Shown: positions 23,943 through 35,779 of the stretch, piece by piece | Layout: each line of letters opens with the position of its first letter | Numbering within the stretch: the first letter of the stretch is position 1 | NCBI GenBank assembly: GCA_963920765.1 | Contig: OY987251.1 | Coordinates: 12,527,219 to 12,591,218 of the forward strand | Source: Ulota crispa | Lineage: Eukaryota; Streptophyta; Bryopsida; Orthotrichales; Orthotrichaceae | Direction: 5' to 3' | Length of the DNA stretch: 64,000 nt | The notes under the pieces: model-generated | What the model was told of the DNA's origin: nothing | Seen by the model: the letters and a program-made list of their open reading frames with translations, nothing else | Databases searched by the model: none | Position numbers and translations under genes: made by a program

Positions 23943-24772
23943 ATCAAGTATTGATGATGCTGGGGCCTAAATTTTGATATTTATACCAAGAAAATATACA
24001 TTGGAAAACTTACTATTATGAAAGATATTTCTGATTAGATTCAGATGTCAGTAACGTTAAAATAATCGTTGCTCAGAAATGGAATCTTCGTGTAGGGCAA
24101 TTTAAAGTATGTTTTTTCAGAGAAGAACTGGAGGCTTGTTCCCAAAACCGTTCACCGGTAGACTGCGAAATCTACGACAAGGAAAGAAAGTAAACTCAAT
24201 TTAGGATTCATGCAAATTGCGGTCGCAGCCCTCGTAAAGCGCAAATGTCTTTTGCTTGGAATCCAGGTGTCGTGCAAGCAAGCCTGAAGAGTGTGGAAGC
24301 GCCGTTCATCACAGTAGCTAGCAATCCAGCAGTGGTATTGATAGCAGGGTTGCCTGATTCGTGATTCACCCGTAGACAGCTGACGTGGCGACCGTTTCAG
24401 TTAGGCAAATCACCCTAACACGTGCCTGACGAACCTGGTGAGCTGGCACACTAGTGCAGTGGGTACGTACATACATAAGCTTACATCACATAGAGAAGGC
24501 ATTGAAGTCGGGATTGAAGTGCAAGCATGACACAGCCAAGTCTACAGCACGTCTGCCAGTTTCCATGGGGGCGGAACCAGGGGCCCATTCAGGTGAAGAA
24601 AAAATCTTGAAATGTTTAAGATGCTAAGAGTTCATAAAGCAATCTTCAATTTTGGTTTTGGGTCCAAAGCCTCCAAGGATGTAGTTTGAGTTTTACAGAA
24701 TCGGAGGCTAGACGTGCAAGTTGGACCCCTCCAGAGTCCAGCCCCATGGAAATTGGCTCTAGAAACTGGCTC
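23943..24772. other. GC-richer region beside the tRNA, no gene recognised
   Basis: Base composition rises around 24100-25700. No open frame with a recognisable protein, although CpG-containing words are frequent. It could hold a diverged promoter or an old insertion. Confidence 0.4.
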
Positions 24773-25121
24773 TAAGGGCATCCCCAATGTAACTGTAATA
24801 CAGCACACATGGAGCTTATATTGCGTTCCTGGTGTTCATTCCCCGGTGAGTCTCACTTTCCCCTCTAAACTGGAGAATCGACACCTGTAAAAACTTTCTA
24901 AATACAGATATTTTGGACACATGTTGCAACTACACATACATAGAGGAAAATGAGACTCACCGGGAATAAACACCGGGAATGCAATATAAGCTCCATGTGG
25001 CACGTCAAAACCTGACCGCACATATCAACGGCCACGAGATCACGAGATCCTGATCTGATGGCTGTTAATATGTCAGGCCAGGTTTTGGCATGCTATATTA
25101 CAGTTGCATTGGGGATGCCTC
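24773..25121. mobile_element. MITE with TAAGGGCATCCCCAATG ends, 349 bp
   Basis: The left end TAAGGGCATCCCCAATGTAA and the right end GTTGCATTGGGGATGCCTCA are inverted. Inside, GGAGCTTATATTGC ... GTGAGTCTCA returns in reverse at 24949-24999, so the left half is itself a hairpin. Confidence 0.72.
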
Positions 25122-25679
25122 AAGACAATCAAGCGAGTTGCTTCAGTCAGCACCTGCTAAGCTTATATCACTTCAGCTCACTGGAAAATGAGCGAAGGGG
25201 GGACGGGAAGATCGAACCTGGCGACCTGGCGTTACGCACGAGGATGATGTACGAGGATGATGTGCAGATCAAGAGCAGCTGCAGCAGAAGGATGTCGTTT
25301 TTTTCCTCTTCTTTCCGTATCCGATATTTTGAATGACCTGACGGCGTGCATGACTGACCGACTGACTGGCTGAGTATCTGACTAGTAGGAGTGCTGGGGA
25401 GTGCTCACTGCTCATTCAGGTTTTTTTCTTGCGGAAGGGATCACAAGTAAATCGCTAGTTGCTGTGCTTGTTGCTGCAGATCTTGCAACTGGCGGGGCGG
25501 ATAACAGCCTAACAGGCATGCATCACGAGCTCCATGTGCATGCATGCACGCTCTCCGATTCAACGACTCAAGTCACTCAACGCTTCGTCGACAGTCGATA
25601 TTAATCTATCGTTTTGCAGGGGGGCTGGTTGGTACTGGTACTGTAGGCCCTCATCCCCGGCCCTTCTGTGGATTTTGTA
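25122..25679. other. GC-richer region without recognised gene
   Basis: Plus-strand frames of 67-92 codons show no domain. The words GACGAGGATGATGTACGAGG form a small direct repeat near 25240-25262. Confidence 0.4.
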
Positions 25680-26103
25680 TAAGGGCATCCCCAATCTAGT
25701 GGGGATTTGAGCTCCGGAAAGTGTGTCAGACCGTGCCTGACGTTGGCTCTCTTACAGAGCAGGGCCTTTTCCCAATCCATCACCTTCCAATGCATATACA
25801 TTACGACACTCATTAAATACAATTTTTTAATAGCTTATGTTTTTTTTAAGTGCTTTTGTGTGGTTGATTCATGTTGGAAGTATTTGAAATTTCCTGAAAT
25901 TGTGTCAGAGTTAGAGCTGGAGTGGTATGCATGACTCTCCAAATAGTAAAAATTTGCAGAGGAGGGGCTTTTATGTGGGGAGCCCTGAAAAATATAATAT
26001 GGTTTACATGCTCCATTGGAGCCCATGTTTTTGCTCAAGTCCAGTTTAAAGCACTGCACAAGCTTTTGCCTACCTCTCTTACAGCTGCATTGGGGATGCC
26101 CTA
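25680..26103. mobile_element. MITE with TAAGGGCATCCCCAAT ends, 424 bp
   Basis: TAAGGGCATCCCCAATCTAG and GCTGCATTGGGGATGCCCTA are inverted and bordered by TA. It is the same family as 24773-25121 but has a different interior. Confidence 0.72.
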
Positions 26104-26107
26104 AGCT

Positions 26108-26425
26108 TAGGCCCGGTTCAGACTAGCATTCGGCCAAGACACAAAAATCGACACCCCGTCTGGTGTCACCCAATAGAAACTTTTCCATGTAATCTTGTGT
26201 CATTCACTCTGTCAAACAAGTTTGGTACCACCCTTGGAGCAAGCCCCAAATCTTCACTATCTTGGCCATTGACGTGGTTATATATGGTGGTTCCCACGGT
26301 AGTGAAGATGGATGTAAAAGTACCAAACAAACCCGCAATTTGAACTCGACAGCGAAGAAAAGCCAAATTTCAACCAATCACATTTGAGAAATTTTCTGCT
26401 GGGCGCTAGTCTGAACCGGGCCTTA
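26108..26425. mobile_element. MITE with AGGCCCGGTTCAGACTAGC ends, 318 bp
   Basis: GGCCCGGTTCAGACTAGC at the left returns as GCTAGTCTGAACCGGGCC at the right (18 matching bases), with TA borders. It lies only 4 bp from the preceding MITE. The minus-strand frame inside is not a recognised protein. Confidence 0.8.
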
Positions 26426-26470
26426 TATTGCTAATTTTCAAGAGCATGAAGGAGAGAGAATCTTTTGGTT

Positions 26471-26605
26471 CTTTGAACCAGGGTTTAAAATGCTAGCGAA
26501 TGCCTATTGATCTGTCCCCTTGACATTGGAGGAGATCAGGAGGGAAGCAAAACGTATGGAGGAAATCTGTCAAAATTTGCTAGCATTTTAAACCCTGCTT
26601 TGAAC
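26471..26605. mobile_element. hAT-type MITE, 119 bp, with a perfect 8-bp target duplication
   Basis: The element is 26479-26597 and begins CAGGGTTTAAAATGCTAGC, which returns as GCTAGCATTTTAAACCCTG. It is flanked on both sides by CTTTGAAC (26471-26478 and 26598-26605). CAGGG ends with an 8-bp duplication are the mark of hAT elements. The perfect duplication suggests a fairly recent insertion. Confidence 0.88.
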
Positions 26606-26692
26606 GGCAGGATTTGGTTTTCTGAAATCTACCTTGAAAATTGAAACACGTAAGGTAATTGTGCCCATTCTTGATCCTTTAGCAGCCTGTCC

Positions 26693-26782
26693 CCAATTCC
26701 GACCATTTGTTTCCAGTGAGTACATTTCAAACTTGATGTGTACACAGTGAGTATATTAATGGTCGGCATTGGGGACAGGTTG
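26693..26782. repeat. Short inverted-repeat element, 90 bp
   Basis: CAGCCTGTCCCCAATTCCGA at the left returns as TCGGCATTGGGGACAGGTTG at the right, with a short centre that also pairs in part (CAGTGAGTA). No clear target duplication was seen. Confidence 0.6.
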
Positions 26783-27131
26783 AGATTGGGTACATCTACC
26801 TTACTAGCTAGGGTTTTATGCGCAGCACTGGCCTGGCTTTGTGAGTGTGTCGACATCCTCGTGCAGGTGAATCATACACTCATACCTAGCCTTTAAAATT
26901 GGTTTTTTCATTGATCGCGCAACACGCACTAGTCAATGCAAGCAAGTAAGGAGATATTGGATAGAAATAGACAGAGTCAACAAAAATGTGCACGTTCATT
27001 CATCAAATCTACTAACGATAGTAATTTTCATTCAAAAATTGGCAAATCTTGTACTAGCTTGGGGAGGATTTTGGAGATTTCATCCATTTTTAATCCGATT
27101 TTTTTAGTGTTATGGTAGCTAGCCACAGTTT

Positions 27132-27293
27132 GGGGTAAGATTTTGGCAAAATTCACCAGCTTTTTAAATGTTGGTTATACCCTTTGGGGTAAGATTTTGG
27201 CAAAATTCACCAGCTTTTCAAATGTTGGTTATACCCTTTGGGGTAAGATTTTGGCAAAATTCACCAGCTTTTTAAATGTTGGTTATACCCATT
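27132..27293. repeat. 54-bp tandem repeat, 3 copies
   Basis: GGGGTAAGATTTTGGCAAAA begins units at 27132, 27186 and 27240. The copies are almost identical, so the expansion is recent. Confidence 0.93.
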
Positions 27294-27590
27294 GTAGCCA
27301 TTAACTCCTAAATGTTTGAGATCTTTTTGAGCTTCTACGAATTTGCTCTAAATTGAACAAAAAGCTAGCATTTTAATAAGTTCTATCAAAAATATTTAAA
27401 TTCTAACCGTACAAATTCAAACTAGATATGTTAGAGATCACAGTAAAAGAAAATACAACAATATCACTTATGGATTGAAAGATTACAATGTTTGATCATG
27501 AGGGTGTCAAAATTGCAAAAACAACTTGAAGTCTTTCAATCTCTTTTCACATGTTGAATCTATATAATTGGTCACCAAAAATATACAAGG

Positions 27591-28517
27591 TTACCCCCTA
27601 AAGGCCGAAGCCCTTTTTTGTGTGAAAGTCACTCAAAATTACCACTTTTGGGAGAATAAGTAGAATGGTAGGAAAAAAAGTTTTTTTCCAAAAATCCAAC
27701 CATAAGATCTTGCCCTGGACTATGGGAGGTACTTTTGGTGAAAAAAGTTAGTTCATTCTAGATATAGAGGAGTGAGATATTGACATCCAAAGTGAAAAAA
27801 AAGTTTTTTACCTGCTACCCAAAAGCTTTAGAAGCCTTTGACCACTCCTATATCAAAAAAATTGCTCTACGCAAAACTAAGGTTTTTTTTTCCCATGTAG
27901 AAGACCAAGTTAGGTATGTGTGGGAGAATTTTCAAATGAACTGAAGGTGTGAATCATACTTTGTAAAATCTTGCAATGCTTTGAGGTCATGAAATTTGCA
28001 TGTACACTAGGCAAAATTGGAGGATTTATGTAAAGTTCAAAAATTTGAATTATGTTAATCCAAATGGTAAAACCCAAGGAATCTTAGTCTACTACAAGTT
28101 GGGGAAAAAAAAGTTAAAAAACAAACACAGAAAGAGCTCAAAAAATTAAAGCACCAAATTTTACAAGGGGCAAAAGAAATGGAGGTTTGGGAATCTCCAA
28201 AAATGAGCACTTTCCACTTCACTCCCCTTTGCCCAAGTGTCCACACCTTGTGCCCACAAGGGCCGACCCTCCTTGGAGGCAACACCCACTTACAAAGAAG
28301 AGGGCTTGCTCAAATTGCCCCTTCATGCCTAGTTTCAAAAAATTCTTGGTAACTTCTTCATTGAAATGTTAGAATGAAGAAAAGATATGATGCTTAGGTC
28401 TTAGAATTCCACAGCTTCAAGAAAAGTTTCAAAAAACCACGAAAACTTATTTAACTATAGGTACATGCCCAAAATCCAAATGTGCCTTGAGGGGACAATT
28501 CAGCCTTTAGGGGTTGA
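27591..28517. mobile_element. TTAA-type element, about 927 bp
   Basis: The left end TTACCCCCTAAAGGCCGAAG (TTAA site altered) and right end CAGCCTTTAGGGGTTGA. The first 350 bp matches 58980-59330 closely (CCAACCATAAGATCTTGCCC, CTAGATATAGAGGAGTGAGA). The frames inside are by chance. Confidence 0.75.
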
Positions 28518-29148
28518 TGATATTTAATTCAAATCTAATTTTATTATGACCTTTATTTGAGATTTGCGTCATTGAAGGACACCTTCTTTTTCTTTTTTTA
28601 AGCGTCAAAATGACATTTTCAATGACTTATTGAGTGTCACAAATGACAGTTTCAACTTTCGATTATTTCAAAATGCCAGGACATAAAAACAACCCAACTG
28701 ACACTGAAATCCGTGTCAAATTGATGCCATGCTTAGGCTGGCCAAGCGAATCAGAGGGGCCAACAGCCGCAACGGGTCCCTCTGACACAGACGATTGGAA
28801 ATTACATTTTGAGAAGGTCCGATAGTAACTTACCATTTGCTCACTATTGCAAAGTCGGCGCTGTCTCTGTAATTCCAGACAAGCTCTGCCACCCTCTGGA
28901 AGCCTTGGTATCACCGCTCGCGAGAGCTTTATTTTTTTTGTTTTAAATTTTAGTCCATTAGTGGGTGTCAAACCTGGCATATTTGAAGGTTTCCTGATAA
29001 CTCTGTCCAGATTCTTTTGTAAAGTTAGGGGGTGGTGATTGAACCAAATTCTTCAAAGCTATCCCTCTTTCAAAGCTTCACAAACGACATGATAAAAATT
29101 TGAGTAAGTTTTCATAGCTTATGTATGGGTTAATGTCACAAAATTGAT

Positions 29149-29450
29149 GTGTGATACTAAAAAGGGAGGGTGTGATATTAAAAAGGGAGAGTGTGATACT
29201 AAAAAGGGAGATTGTGATACTAAAGAGGGAGGGTGTGACATTAAAAAGGGAGAGTGAAATACTAAAAAGGGAGGGTGTGATATTAAAGAGGGAGGGTGTG
29301 ATATCAAAGAGGGAGGGTGTGATATTAAAGAGGTTAGGGTGTGATATTACAGAGGTAATTTAGATTTTAGTAGTATGATTAGTAATAACACTAACATCTT
29401 TAATGTCACACCCTCCCTCTTTAGTATCACACTCTCCCTCTAGAAGAGAG
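29149..29450. repeat. 21-bp tandem array TGTGATACTAAAAAGGGAGGG, about 9 copies plus inverted copies
   Basis: Units start at 29171, 29192, 29213, 29234 and so on, with period 21 to about 29340. Two inverted units follow at about 29403-29443 (CACACCCTCCCTCTTTAGTA). Both strands stay open by virtue of the repeat, which explains the repetitive 60-70-codon frames. Confidence 0.9.
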
Positions 29451-29730
29451 CTACAAGATCACTTGATAACTTTTATAAAGAGAGGCCATAACTAGTTTAA
29501 GTTTTCAATCACCTCTAGAGGTGGGTGATGAAGTTATCATGCCTTATAACTTCAAAAAGTGGTTGAGTTGTGGGGTGGACCCAGCCAAACTTGTCGAGTG
29601 GGAAATAGCCAAGTTTGACACCCACTATTGGGCAAGCGACACGCACCATATAATGTATGTCTGTAAGAAAACAGTAGGGCATCTCCACCGGTGGCTCAAA
29701 CTTGTTGGATGAAAAGTGTTGAGGCCCCTC

Positions 29731-29880
29731 TTAACCCCTGAACGGCCCTAGGGAGCTGAACTACGGGACCATATTTTTTGAAAATACGCTTGCAATCGAA
29801 CTGCTAAACAACGCATTTGGCTAGATTAGTATACGGTGGACATACGGCCACAGAGGGTGTTTGGGACGTTTAAGGGTTAA
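29731..29880. mobile_element. TTAA-bounded MITE, 150 bp
   Basis: TTAACCCCTGAACGGCCCTA at the left, GGGACGTTTAAGGGTTAA at the right. The start closely matches 60781. It is the smallest member and is directly followed by a pogo-type MITE. Confidence 0.78.
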
Positions 29881-30194
29881 GGTAGGAGCACCCATAAGTG
29901 TCAGTGTCCCCATAACTGTCACTTTTGAAATCTTGGAAAATCTGTGGAAGTGAATAGATTTAATGACAAGAATGTACAACATGTGAACATGAATTCCTAA
30001 AAGTGATTATGGGTGCAATGGTAGTTTGCTCTTTAAAAATTCATAATTTATTCTCACAGTACCCAAATAATACATTTGAAAGTGCAAACTCTTTTTTTTT
30101 TGTTCCTAATAGGATCCTATAATCTACTAGATGTTTATTAATAGTCATCATGTTTAAAAACCTTAGTTTGACGTATATGGGTGCTCCTACCTTA
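29878..30194. mobile_element. pogo-type MITE, 317 bp
   Basis: Both ends read TAAGGTAGGAGCACCCATA in inverted orientation, with TA borders. The left border coincides with the TTAA end of the preceding element (29731-29880), and the right border with the start of another MITE (TAGAGCATTTCC). The interior is unrelated to the transposase gene but matches the copy at 32924. Confidence 0.8.
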
Positions 30195-31095
30195 GAGCAT
30201 TTCCACCTGTTGGACCAAGCCGGCCAAACAATAGGGCTTGAGGCTTGAAGTTTCATCTAAAATCTCCACTGGTGGCTTGCTCATAGACACGGACTAAGGT
30301 GTTCCCGCACGCTCACATGTAGGTGTACAAAAAAAAATTAGCGAGCTTGAATCTTGGTGTGGGTCCTAATTTGAAAAAGTGTGACCTCTCATGTCCCAAT
30401 TACAAGCGCTAGAACAGCCCCTTGTTGCTTGACCCCTTGGCTGCTTGACTCCACCACCTCTAGCTCTACACACATGGTAGGCAAAGAGCATCTATATTCT
30501 TTTTGGCGTCTCATTTTCCTTGGGCCCCTGTGGAGATTCCCTAGCTCGATGAGCAAATATTTGACGATTATCCCTGCTCAACACCCATTTGCAAGTTGCT
30601 TGTTGCCTGGACCAGTGGAGATGCTCTCAAAATCCTCTCAAGTCACTTTGTCCTACCATGTTTAGCAAGACCCTTTGAGACACTATTCATCCTAAGTTTA
30701 GTGAATTTATCCTTTACTTTCCTTGATAAATGGACAGTTTATTCTTTATGGGATGTGTTGGAGTGCAAGACTACTTTTTTGAAAAGCATGGGTGGAGATC
30801 AAAGGGCTTGAAGGCTAGTCAAAACAGATGGAAAACTTTGAAAGAGCTTGGATTGGTACATAACATTGTCAACCAAGCGTGGAGCTACTCCTCCATGTGG
30901 AGGTATAATTCCCCCTAGATACCTAGGGGGAATAAATTATAAATCAAGGTCACTAAGTAGTTGGGCACAAACATCCCAGCTAATCAGTGGCCTTGATTTA
31001 TAATTTATTCCCTCCAGGGATCTAGGGGGAATTATACCTCCACATGGAGGGATAGCTCCAGACCCGATTAACAATGTTGTATAAAGATGCTCTTA
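30193..31095. mobile_element. MITE-like element with TAGAGCATTTCCACC end, about 0.9 kb, with a nested fold-back
   Basis: It starts TAGAGCATTTCCACCTGTTG and ends AAGATGCTCTTA. A second inward copy of the end (CCAGTGGAGATGCTCTC) lies at about 30612-30629, so it may be two fused copies. The segment 30655-30860 is related to 50630-50810, which also follows an AGAGCATCTCCACC start. It contains the palindrome at 30880-31060. Confidence 0.5.
30880..31060. mobile_element. Near-perfect palindromic fold-back element, 181 bp
   Basis: The left arm GGAGCTACTCCTCCATGTGG ... AAATCAAGGTCACT returns in reverse as TGGCCTTGATTT ... CCACATGGAGGGATAGCTCC. Each arm is about 75 bp with few mismatches, around a 30-bp spacer. 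Each arm itself holds small hairpins (CCTCCATGTGGAGG, CCCCCTAGATACCTAGGGGG). Confidence 0.75.
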
Positions 31096-31815
31096 GATAG
31101 ATTCACCCTGTGAACATGGCAATATTTTTAGAATTGCCGGTCCTTTGGTGTCCACATTTTGGTAATTATCAATGGAAGAACTAATTCATATTGGTCTAAA
31201 TTTATTAGAACTGAGAGGAATTGGCTTCATTTTGCCAAAAAAAATGCTTTTGTTATGAACTTATTTATTTGTTTGACCCTCAAAAGCCTATTGTCCCTAA
31301 AAGACACAAAATGGGTTTTGAGCAAGCTTGTCCTATTGGGATTTTTGACCAATTGATTTGAGTTTTATTTCTCAAATAGAGTTTGCAAGGGTTACGCGGT
31401 AGTACAGTTTTTATGGAAGTCAAATTCACATTTCAAAAGTTATTGGTAATTTATGTGCTTTTTTTGTTTGAATGACAGGCCAAGCATGTCAAATATTGTT
31501 GACTTCTCTCAAGGGCCACCAATGAAGGCATGACCCTTCATTGGAATGTTCCAAATGCAATAGTGTACTAAATAAATTCATTTTTATATTCAATAGGTGT
31601 TTGAGGTTTTTTTTATTTTTTTTGTGGTTGTTAGTAAAGTCAAAAACTTCCAAATTATCATTGGGATTTTTTATTTTCAAAAATCACCATTAGAAATTTG
31701 GTTTGCAAAAGACCTTAGTGTAGTGAAATTTTCAAGCAGATGTTTGCAATGCATGCTCATGAAGGAGGTGTTCCTAGTCTTTATTGGTCAAGAAAACTTG
31801 TAGAAATATGCTCAA

Positions 31816-31967
31816 AATGCATTATTCATTAAATTGGGAAAAAATGACATTTTGGGACTTTTGGATTTTTTGTTTTTTTAAGAGTATTCATTGAATACTC
31901 ATTAAAAATATATAAATTCAAAAGTTCCAAAATGTTGCTTTTCCTAGTTTAATGAATAATGCATTTT
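31816..31967. mobile_element. Short MITE with ATGCATTATTCATTAAAYTRGG ends
   Basis: AATGCATTATTCATTAAATT and its inverted partner AGTTTAATGAATAATGCATT bound 150 bp, with further pairing (ATTTTGGGACTTTT / AAAAGTTCCAAAAT). It is related to the family at 18741 and 60013. Confidence 0.65.
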
Positions 31968-32925
31968 AACCACTAAAGGACCAATTATCCGTTCAACAGA
32001 CACTTGATAATTTGGATAGGGTCATATGAAGTTAATTTTTATTGGATGTTTTCAAAATTGTTACATAAGATGTAAATATGTATCTCCCATGTGAAAATGT
32101 AATGTTTTCCCTAATTGAATGTCAAATTCAAACATTATGTTGCCCAAATAATTTTGGGTAACTCAAGCAATTTGGGCATCTTTAAAAAACCTTATGCTAA
32201 AACTCTCATGAACTTTTCAAATTTGGCATGCATGTAACTAATAAAATATGGTATATGATTTTCAAAAAAAAATGAGCTCTCAAACCATATTCTAAGAGGA
32301 GTTAAACTTTGTTTACTATGTCCTTGTTGTTTCAAGAAGAAAAAAAATCTTCTAACTTCAAGCACTATTATCTTGCAATTTGTAACTTCAAAGTTCTTGA
32401 GACTTTTTTCACACATTTCAATTTTTTTCCTCTAACTTTTCTTGGTTCAAATTTCAATTAAAAGACCTCCTAATAGCACAAGAAATTATGAAAGAATGCC
32501 TAGTGTATTGCCAATCCACTTAACCTCTTTGCATGGCACGGTGATTTAGAATAAACTACTTTCTACATTTGCTTTTGAAAATTTCATGAGTGAGTCTAAC
32601 ATCATAAGCTTATGAATAGTCAAAAACCTCATTTTTGTGTAGAGCAAAAGTTTTACTCTAGGAGGGTTCAAAGTCTATTGACCTTGTTTTGCAGGAATGA
32701 ATAAAAGTTGTTTTTCAGACTTCAAACATTATAATCTTACAATCCAAGTTATCAAATGGGCTGGAATTTTTTTCACACATTGGTTCAAATGTTTAACACA
32801 TGTTTGTGCGGTTGAAAGTCAATGAAAACAAAACAAAAAACAAAATCAATTTTGGACAATGCACTAAAAGCTGGCAGTGTATGAAATTTTTCTCTCAAAA
32901 AATACCCTTGGTCTTTTAGGGACTA
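31967..32925. mobile_element. Probable TTAA-type element, about 959 bp
   Basis: TTAACCACTAAAGGACCAAT at the left, CCTTGGTCTTTTAGGGACTAA at the right with a diverged site. The length is that of the 930-950-bp subfamily. The body is poorly matched to the others. Confidence 0.5.
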
Positions 32926-33217
32926 AGATAGGAGCACCCATAAACGTCAAACCAAGGGTTTTGAACATGATGACTATTAATAAACAAGTAGCATATTATA
33001 GGCTTCTATTAGGAACAGAAAAAAATGAGTTTGCACTTTTGGATGTATTATTTGGATATTCTGAAAATAAGTTGTGAATTTCTAAAGAGCAAAGTGCCAT
33101 TGTACCCATAACCACTTTTAAAAATTCTTGTTCACATGTTGTACATTCTTGTCATTTCATCTATTCACTTCCACAGATTTTTCAAGATTTTAGAAGTGAT
33201 AGTTATGGAGACACTGA
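32924..33217. mobile_element. pogo-type MITE, second copy of the 29878 family, one end lost
   Basis: It starts TAAGATAGGAGCACCCATAA and runs as the reverse-complement counterpart of 29878-30194 for nearly its whole length, up to the words GGAGACACTGACGCTGTCC. The second terminal repeat has been lost or diverged. It sits against an end (TTTTAGGGACTAA) that resembles the TTAA-family terminus. Confidence 0.7.
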
Positions 33218-33309
33218 CGCTGTCCTGATGGAAATATCTTCATCATGTAAATACTTGTTATTTATTTATGTTTGTATTGATTTCAATAAATCAACAGTTG
33301 AGGCAAAAA

Positions 33310-33560
33310 GGGTAGTCGTAGTGATGATCACGGTTTGGTGACAGCGCAGCGGCCATAGATTCCAATGCGCTGCGCTGTCTTGTCACATGCACAGCTCAGG
33401 GTGATAGGTAGCGGGTTGGCTGGGCCAATTTCCTGCCTCACTAGCTGCCAAGCCGTGAGCCGCTATCACCGCTTGACGAGTTCGATGAGATTCGAACCCG
33501 GACCGGCGGACGGCTAGAGACGATCGCTTCTCCAGCCAACCAAGTTCACGACTTGGCGAT
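33310..33560 (-). repeat. tRNA-derived sequence, possible SINE or tRNA relic
   Basis: On the minus strand GGTTCGAATCT (33488-33498) is a near-consensus Pol III B box, and TTGGCTGGAGAAGCG about 40 bp upstream is a loose A box. The sequence does not fold as a whole tRNA. A GC-rich tail with inverted words (GACAGCGCAGCG / CGCTGCGCTGTC) follows. GC content differs from the flanks. Confidence 0.4.
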
Positions 33561-33909
33561 TGAAAACAAGCGTTTGACGCTATTATATGCTCACAAGGGC
33601 ACGTGGCCACTTTACGATGGTGTTTATTTTGTAATTTAATCATTTTCATATGTTTATCTAGATATTTTGGAAGGCTCATATATTTTGCCTTTGTTTGAAT
33701 AAAAATACTAAGGATTTAGAAGTCAATGGGAAAGGTGTGAAAGGAAAAAAGTTTTGGCATCTATGATGGAGTTAGGATAAGGAAGGGGCATGGGCTGATG
33801 TGCCCCACCTCCCTACCTTAGATAGGGTCAAAATTATGGAAAAAAGATCCTTTAGTAGTTGGAAGTTGGTGTATAAGTGTTGATGAGAAGAAGGAGAAAA
33901 TCTCGAAAC

Positions 33910-34745
33910 TTTGATGTGAGAGATTTTTTTGTGTATATATGATTTGAATTAAAATTTGAGGAGGTTGTTCCTTGCGTGATTACCTTTCCAAAATGAGTTT
34001 GCAAGTTTGATTTGGAGTTGTGATGCAAAAGTTATGAGTATTTGAATTTTAGAGTTAAAAAGCCAAACTATGAAGAAAGGCTGAGACTTTGTCAAGCCAT
34101 GACTTATGATTTGTATATCATTTTTCAACAAAATTTAGAGGGAGTATTTATCTTAGTATTGGCTTTTTAGAAAGTCCTTAAACTTGAGGTTTGAAGCTTG
34201 GACGAAAAAGTTATGGAAGTGTAAAGGTTTGGAGGTGGCTGCCCTTTTGTTATGAGAAGGCCGAGACTTTGAAGAGCTACAACTTTTGGACAGTATGAAA
34301 TTTTCTTTTCAGATCCTTAGGAGTGGTAGTTTGTTGTCATAGCTTTCCGAATTGTCTTTAATCATTTCATTTGAAGTTTTATTGAAGAAGTTATAGTGGG
34401 TAGAAGTTGGGGGTTTGGGTGCTCTCTAAAAAATTGAGACCCACACTTTGATTGACTAGAGCTTTTGGACAGAGTTTTATTTTGAAGTGAAAATTTTATG
34501 GGTTGTAGCTAATGATATCATCTTTTTAAACTGATATCACATTTTTATGGGTGATGTATAGAACAAAAGTTATAGAGGTTTATAGAAGCAGTGTTTAGTT
34601 TGTAAGGAGGAAGAAGGGCCTCTACTTTGAACCCTCATAACTTTTAGACAGTATCTTAGATTGAGTTGAAATTTGGAGGAATGTTAGAAGATTAGAAGAA
34701 CTTTTCAAATTGCTATTATATTTAGCATTTGAATCTTTGAGCCAT
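33910..34745. repeat. Diverged tandem units with ACTTTGA..AACTTTTGGACAGTAT
   Basis: The pattern GAGACTTTGAAGAGCTACAA CTTTTGGACAGTATGAAATT recurs with changes near 34080, 34260, 34440 and 34630, spaced about 180 bp. Such units are common in long terminal repeats of plant retroelements, but I find no paired LTR, primer site or protein, so the class stays open. Confidence 0.4.
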
Positions 34746-35779
34746 CTGTGGCACTAGATAGAATGTTGCTGCTTTTCTAGGACTTGTTATTTGTGATTTT
34801 CCCCATTGTTTTTATCAAAACATGAAGATTTGAAGACTTGAAGACATAAAGACTTGAAGATCTGAAGATATGAAGATTTCAAAAGGAATGTTTTGGGTTT
34901 ATTTTTTTATGTATGTGTAGGATGTGGCTTTGTTATTCCTAGCTGGTTTTGGAGGCTTGTTTGTCAGTTCATTTCTATTCTGTTTTGTAAACCTTGTTAC
35001 GGGCAGTTTGGGTTAAACCAAACTTAACCCTATTTATTGTCGTGGTGACGAAGTGGGATTGATCACCTACATGGTCGAGACTTGCTCTGTTTTCACGATT
35101 TGGAGTTTTGGCCAGCAGATCGTGAATTTGATTTTAGGATCCCGTCATACAGACGGCAGCTCGTGTCTACTGTCCCGATCTACCCGTCTCGTATCCAATG
35201 GGCTCTTATCCCTACCTTGACCCTTATACTTTTAGAGCCAGCCACAGGATAGGTCAACGGAAGACTGAAGACTGAAAATTTGAAGAGAAGATCAAGATTG
35301 AAGACGATTTTAGTCGGCAACGCACGATCGCAGCAAGACACCCTGCTTGTTTCCAAGGCGCGCTCCTCTCAATCCGACAACGCTTATGGGTGTTCCTTCT
35401 TTAATCACTTTTTGTCCTCCATTTTTCTAGCGCAAATGTAGCAGTTACCAAAATTAGTACACTTTTTGAGAAATAAATGGGAAAAATTAAAATGTTGTCT
35501 TGGGCCTATTGAAATCTGAAAATCTGATTGGGGTAAAGTTCAAAATTGGAACTTGGTGCTCCACACTACATTCTAAGTTGCACATCTCAAATTCCACATC
35601 CTAATTATTTACATGGTAACATTTTTTGGAATTTTTGGCAACAAAGAAGGTGGGACTCCACTCAAGGTTTGGATCACCCATTTTTTTAACACAACTTTTG
35701 ATCCAAATTCCACTGTTATTTTTGCATAAAATATTTTTCATTTTCTTTAGTGCTCCTTATTGCCTTTAACTTCTGAATG

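Noticed and set aside
28663-28980. A 105-codon minus-strand frame
   Set aside because: No known domain; composition and the antisense open frame suggest chance in a slightly GC-richer patch. A small hairpin TCAGAGGG...CCCTCTGA at 28751-28785 was seen but is too short to interpret.
29119-29363. Repetitive open frames on both strands
   Set aside because: They are produced by the 21-bp tandem repeat, whose period is a multiple of three.
33470-33545. A second tRNA gene on the minus strand
   Set aside because: A good B box is present but no full cloverleaf or clear A box. Kept only as a tRNA-derived relic.
33715-35400. A long terminal repeat
   Set aside because: No second copy, target duplication, primer-binding site or viral-type protein was found. 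The internal repeated units alone are not enough.
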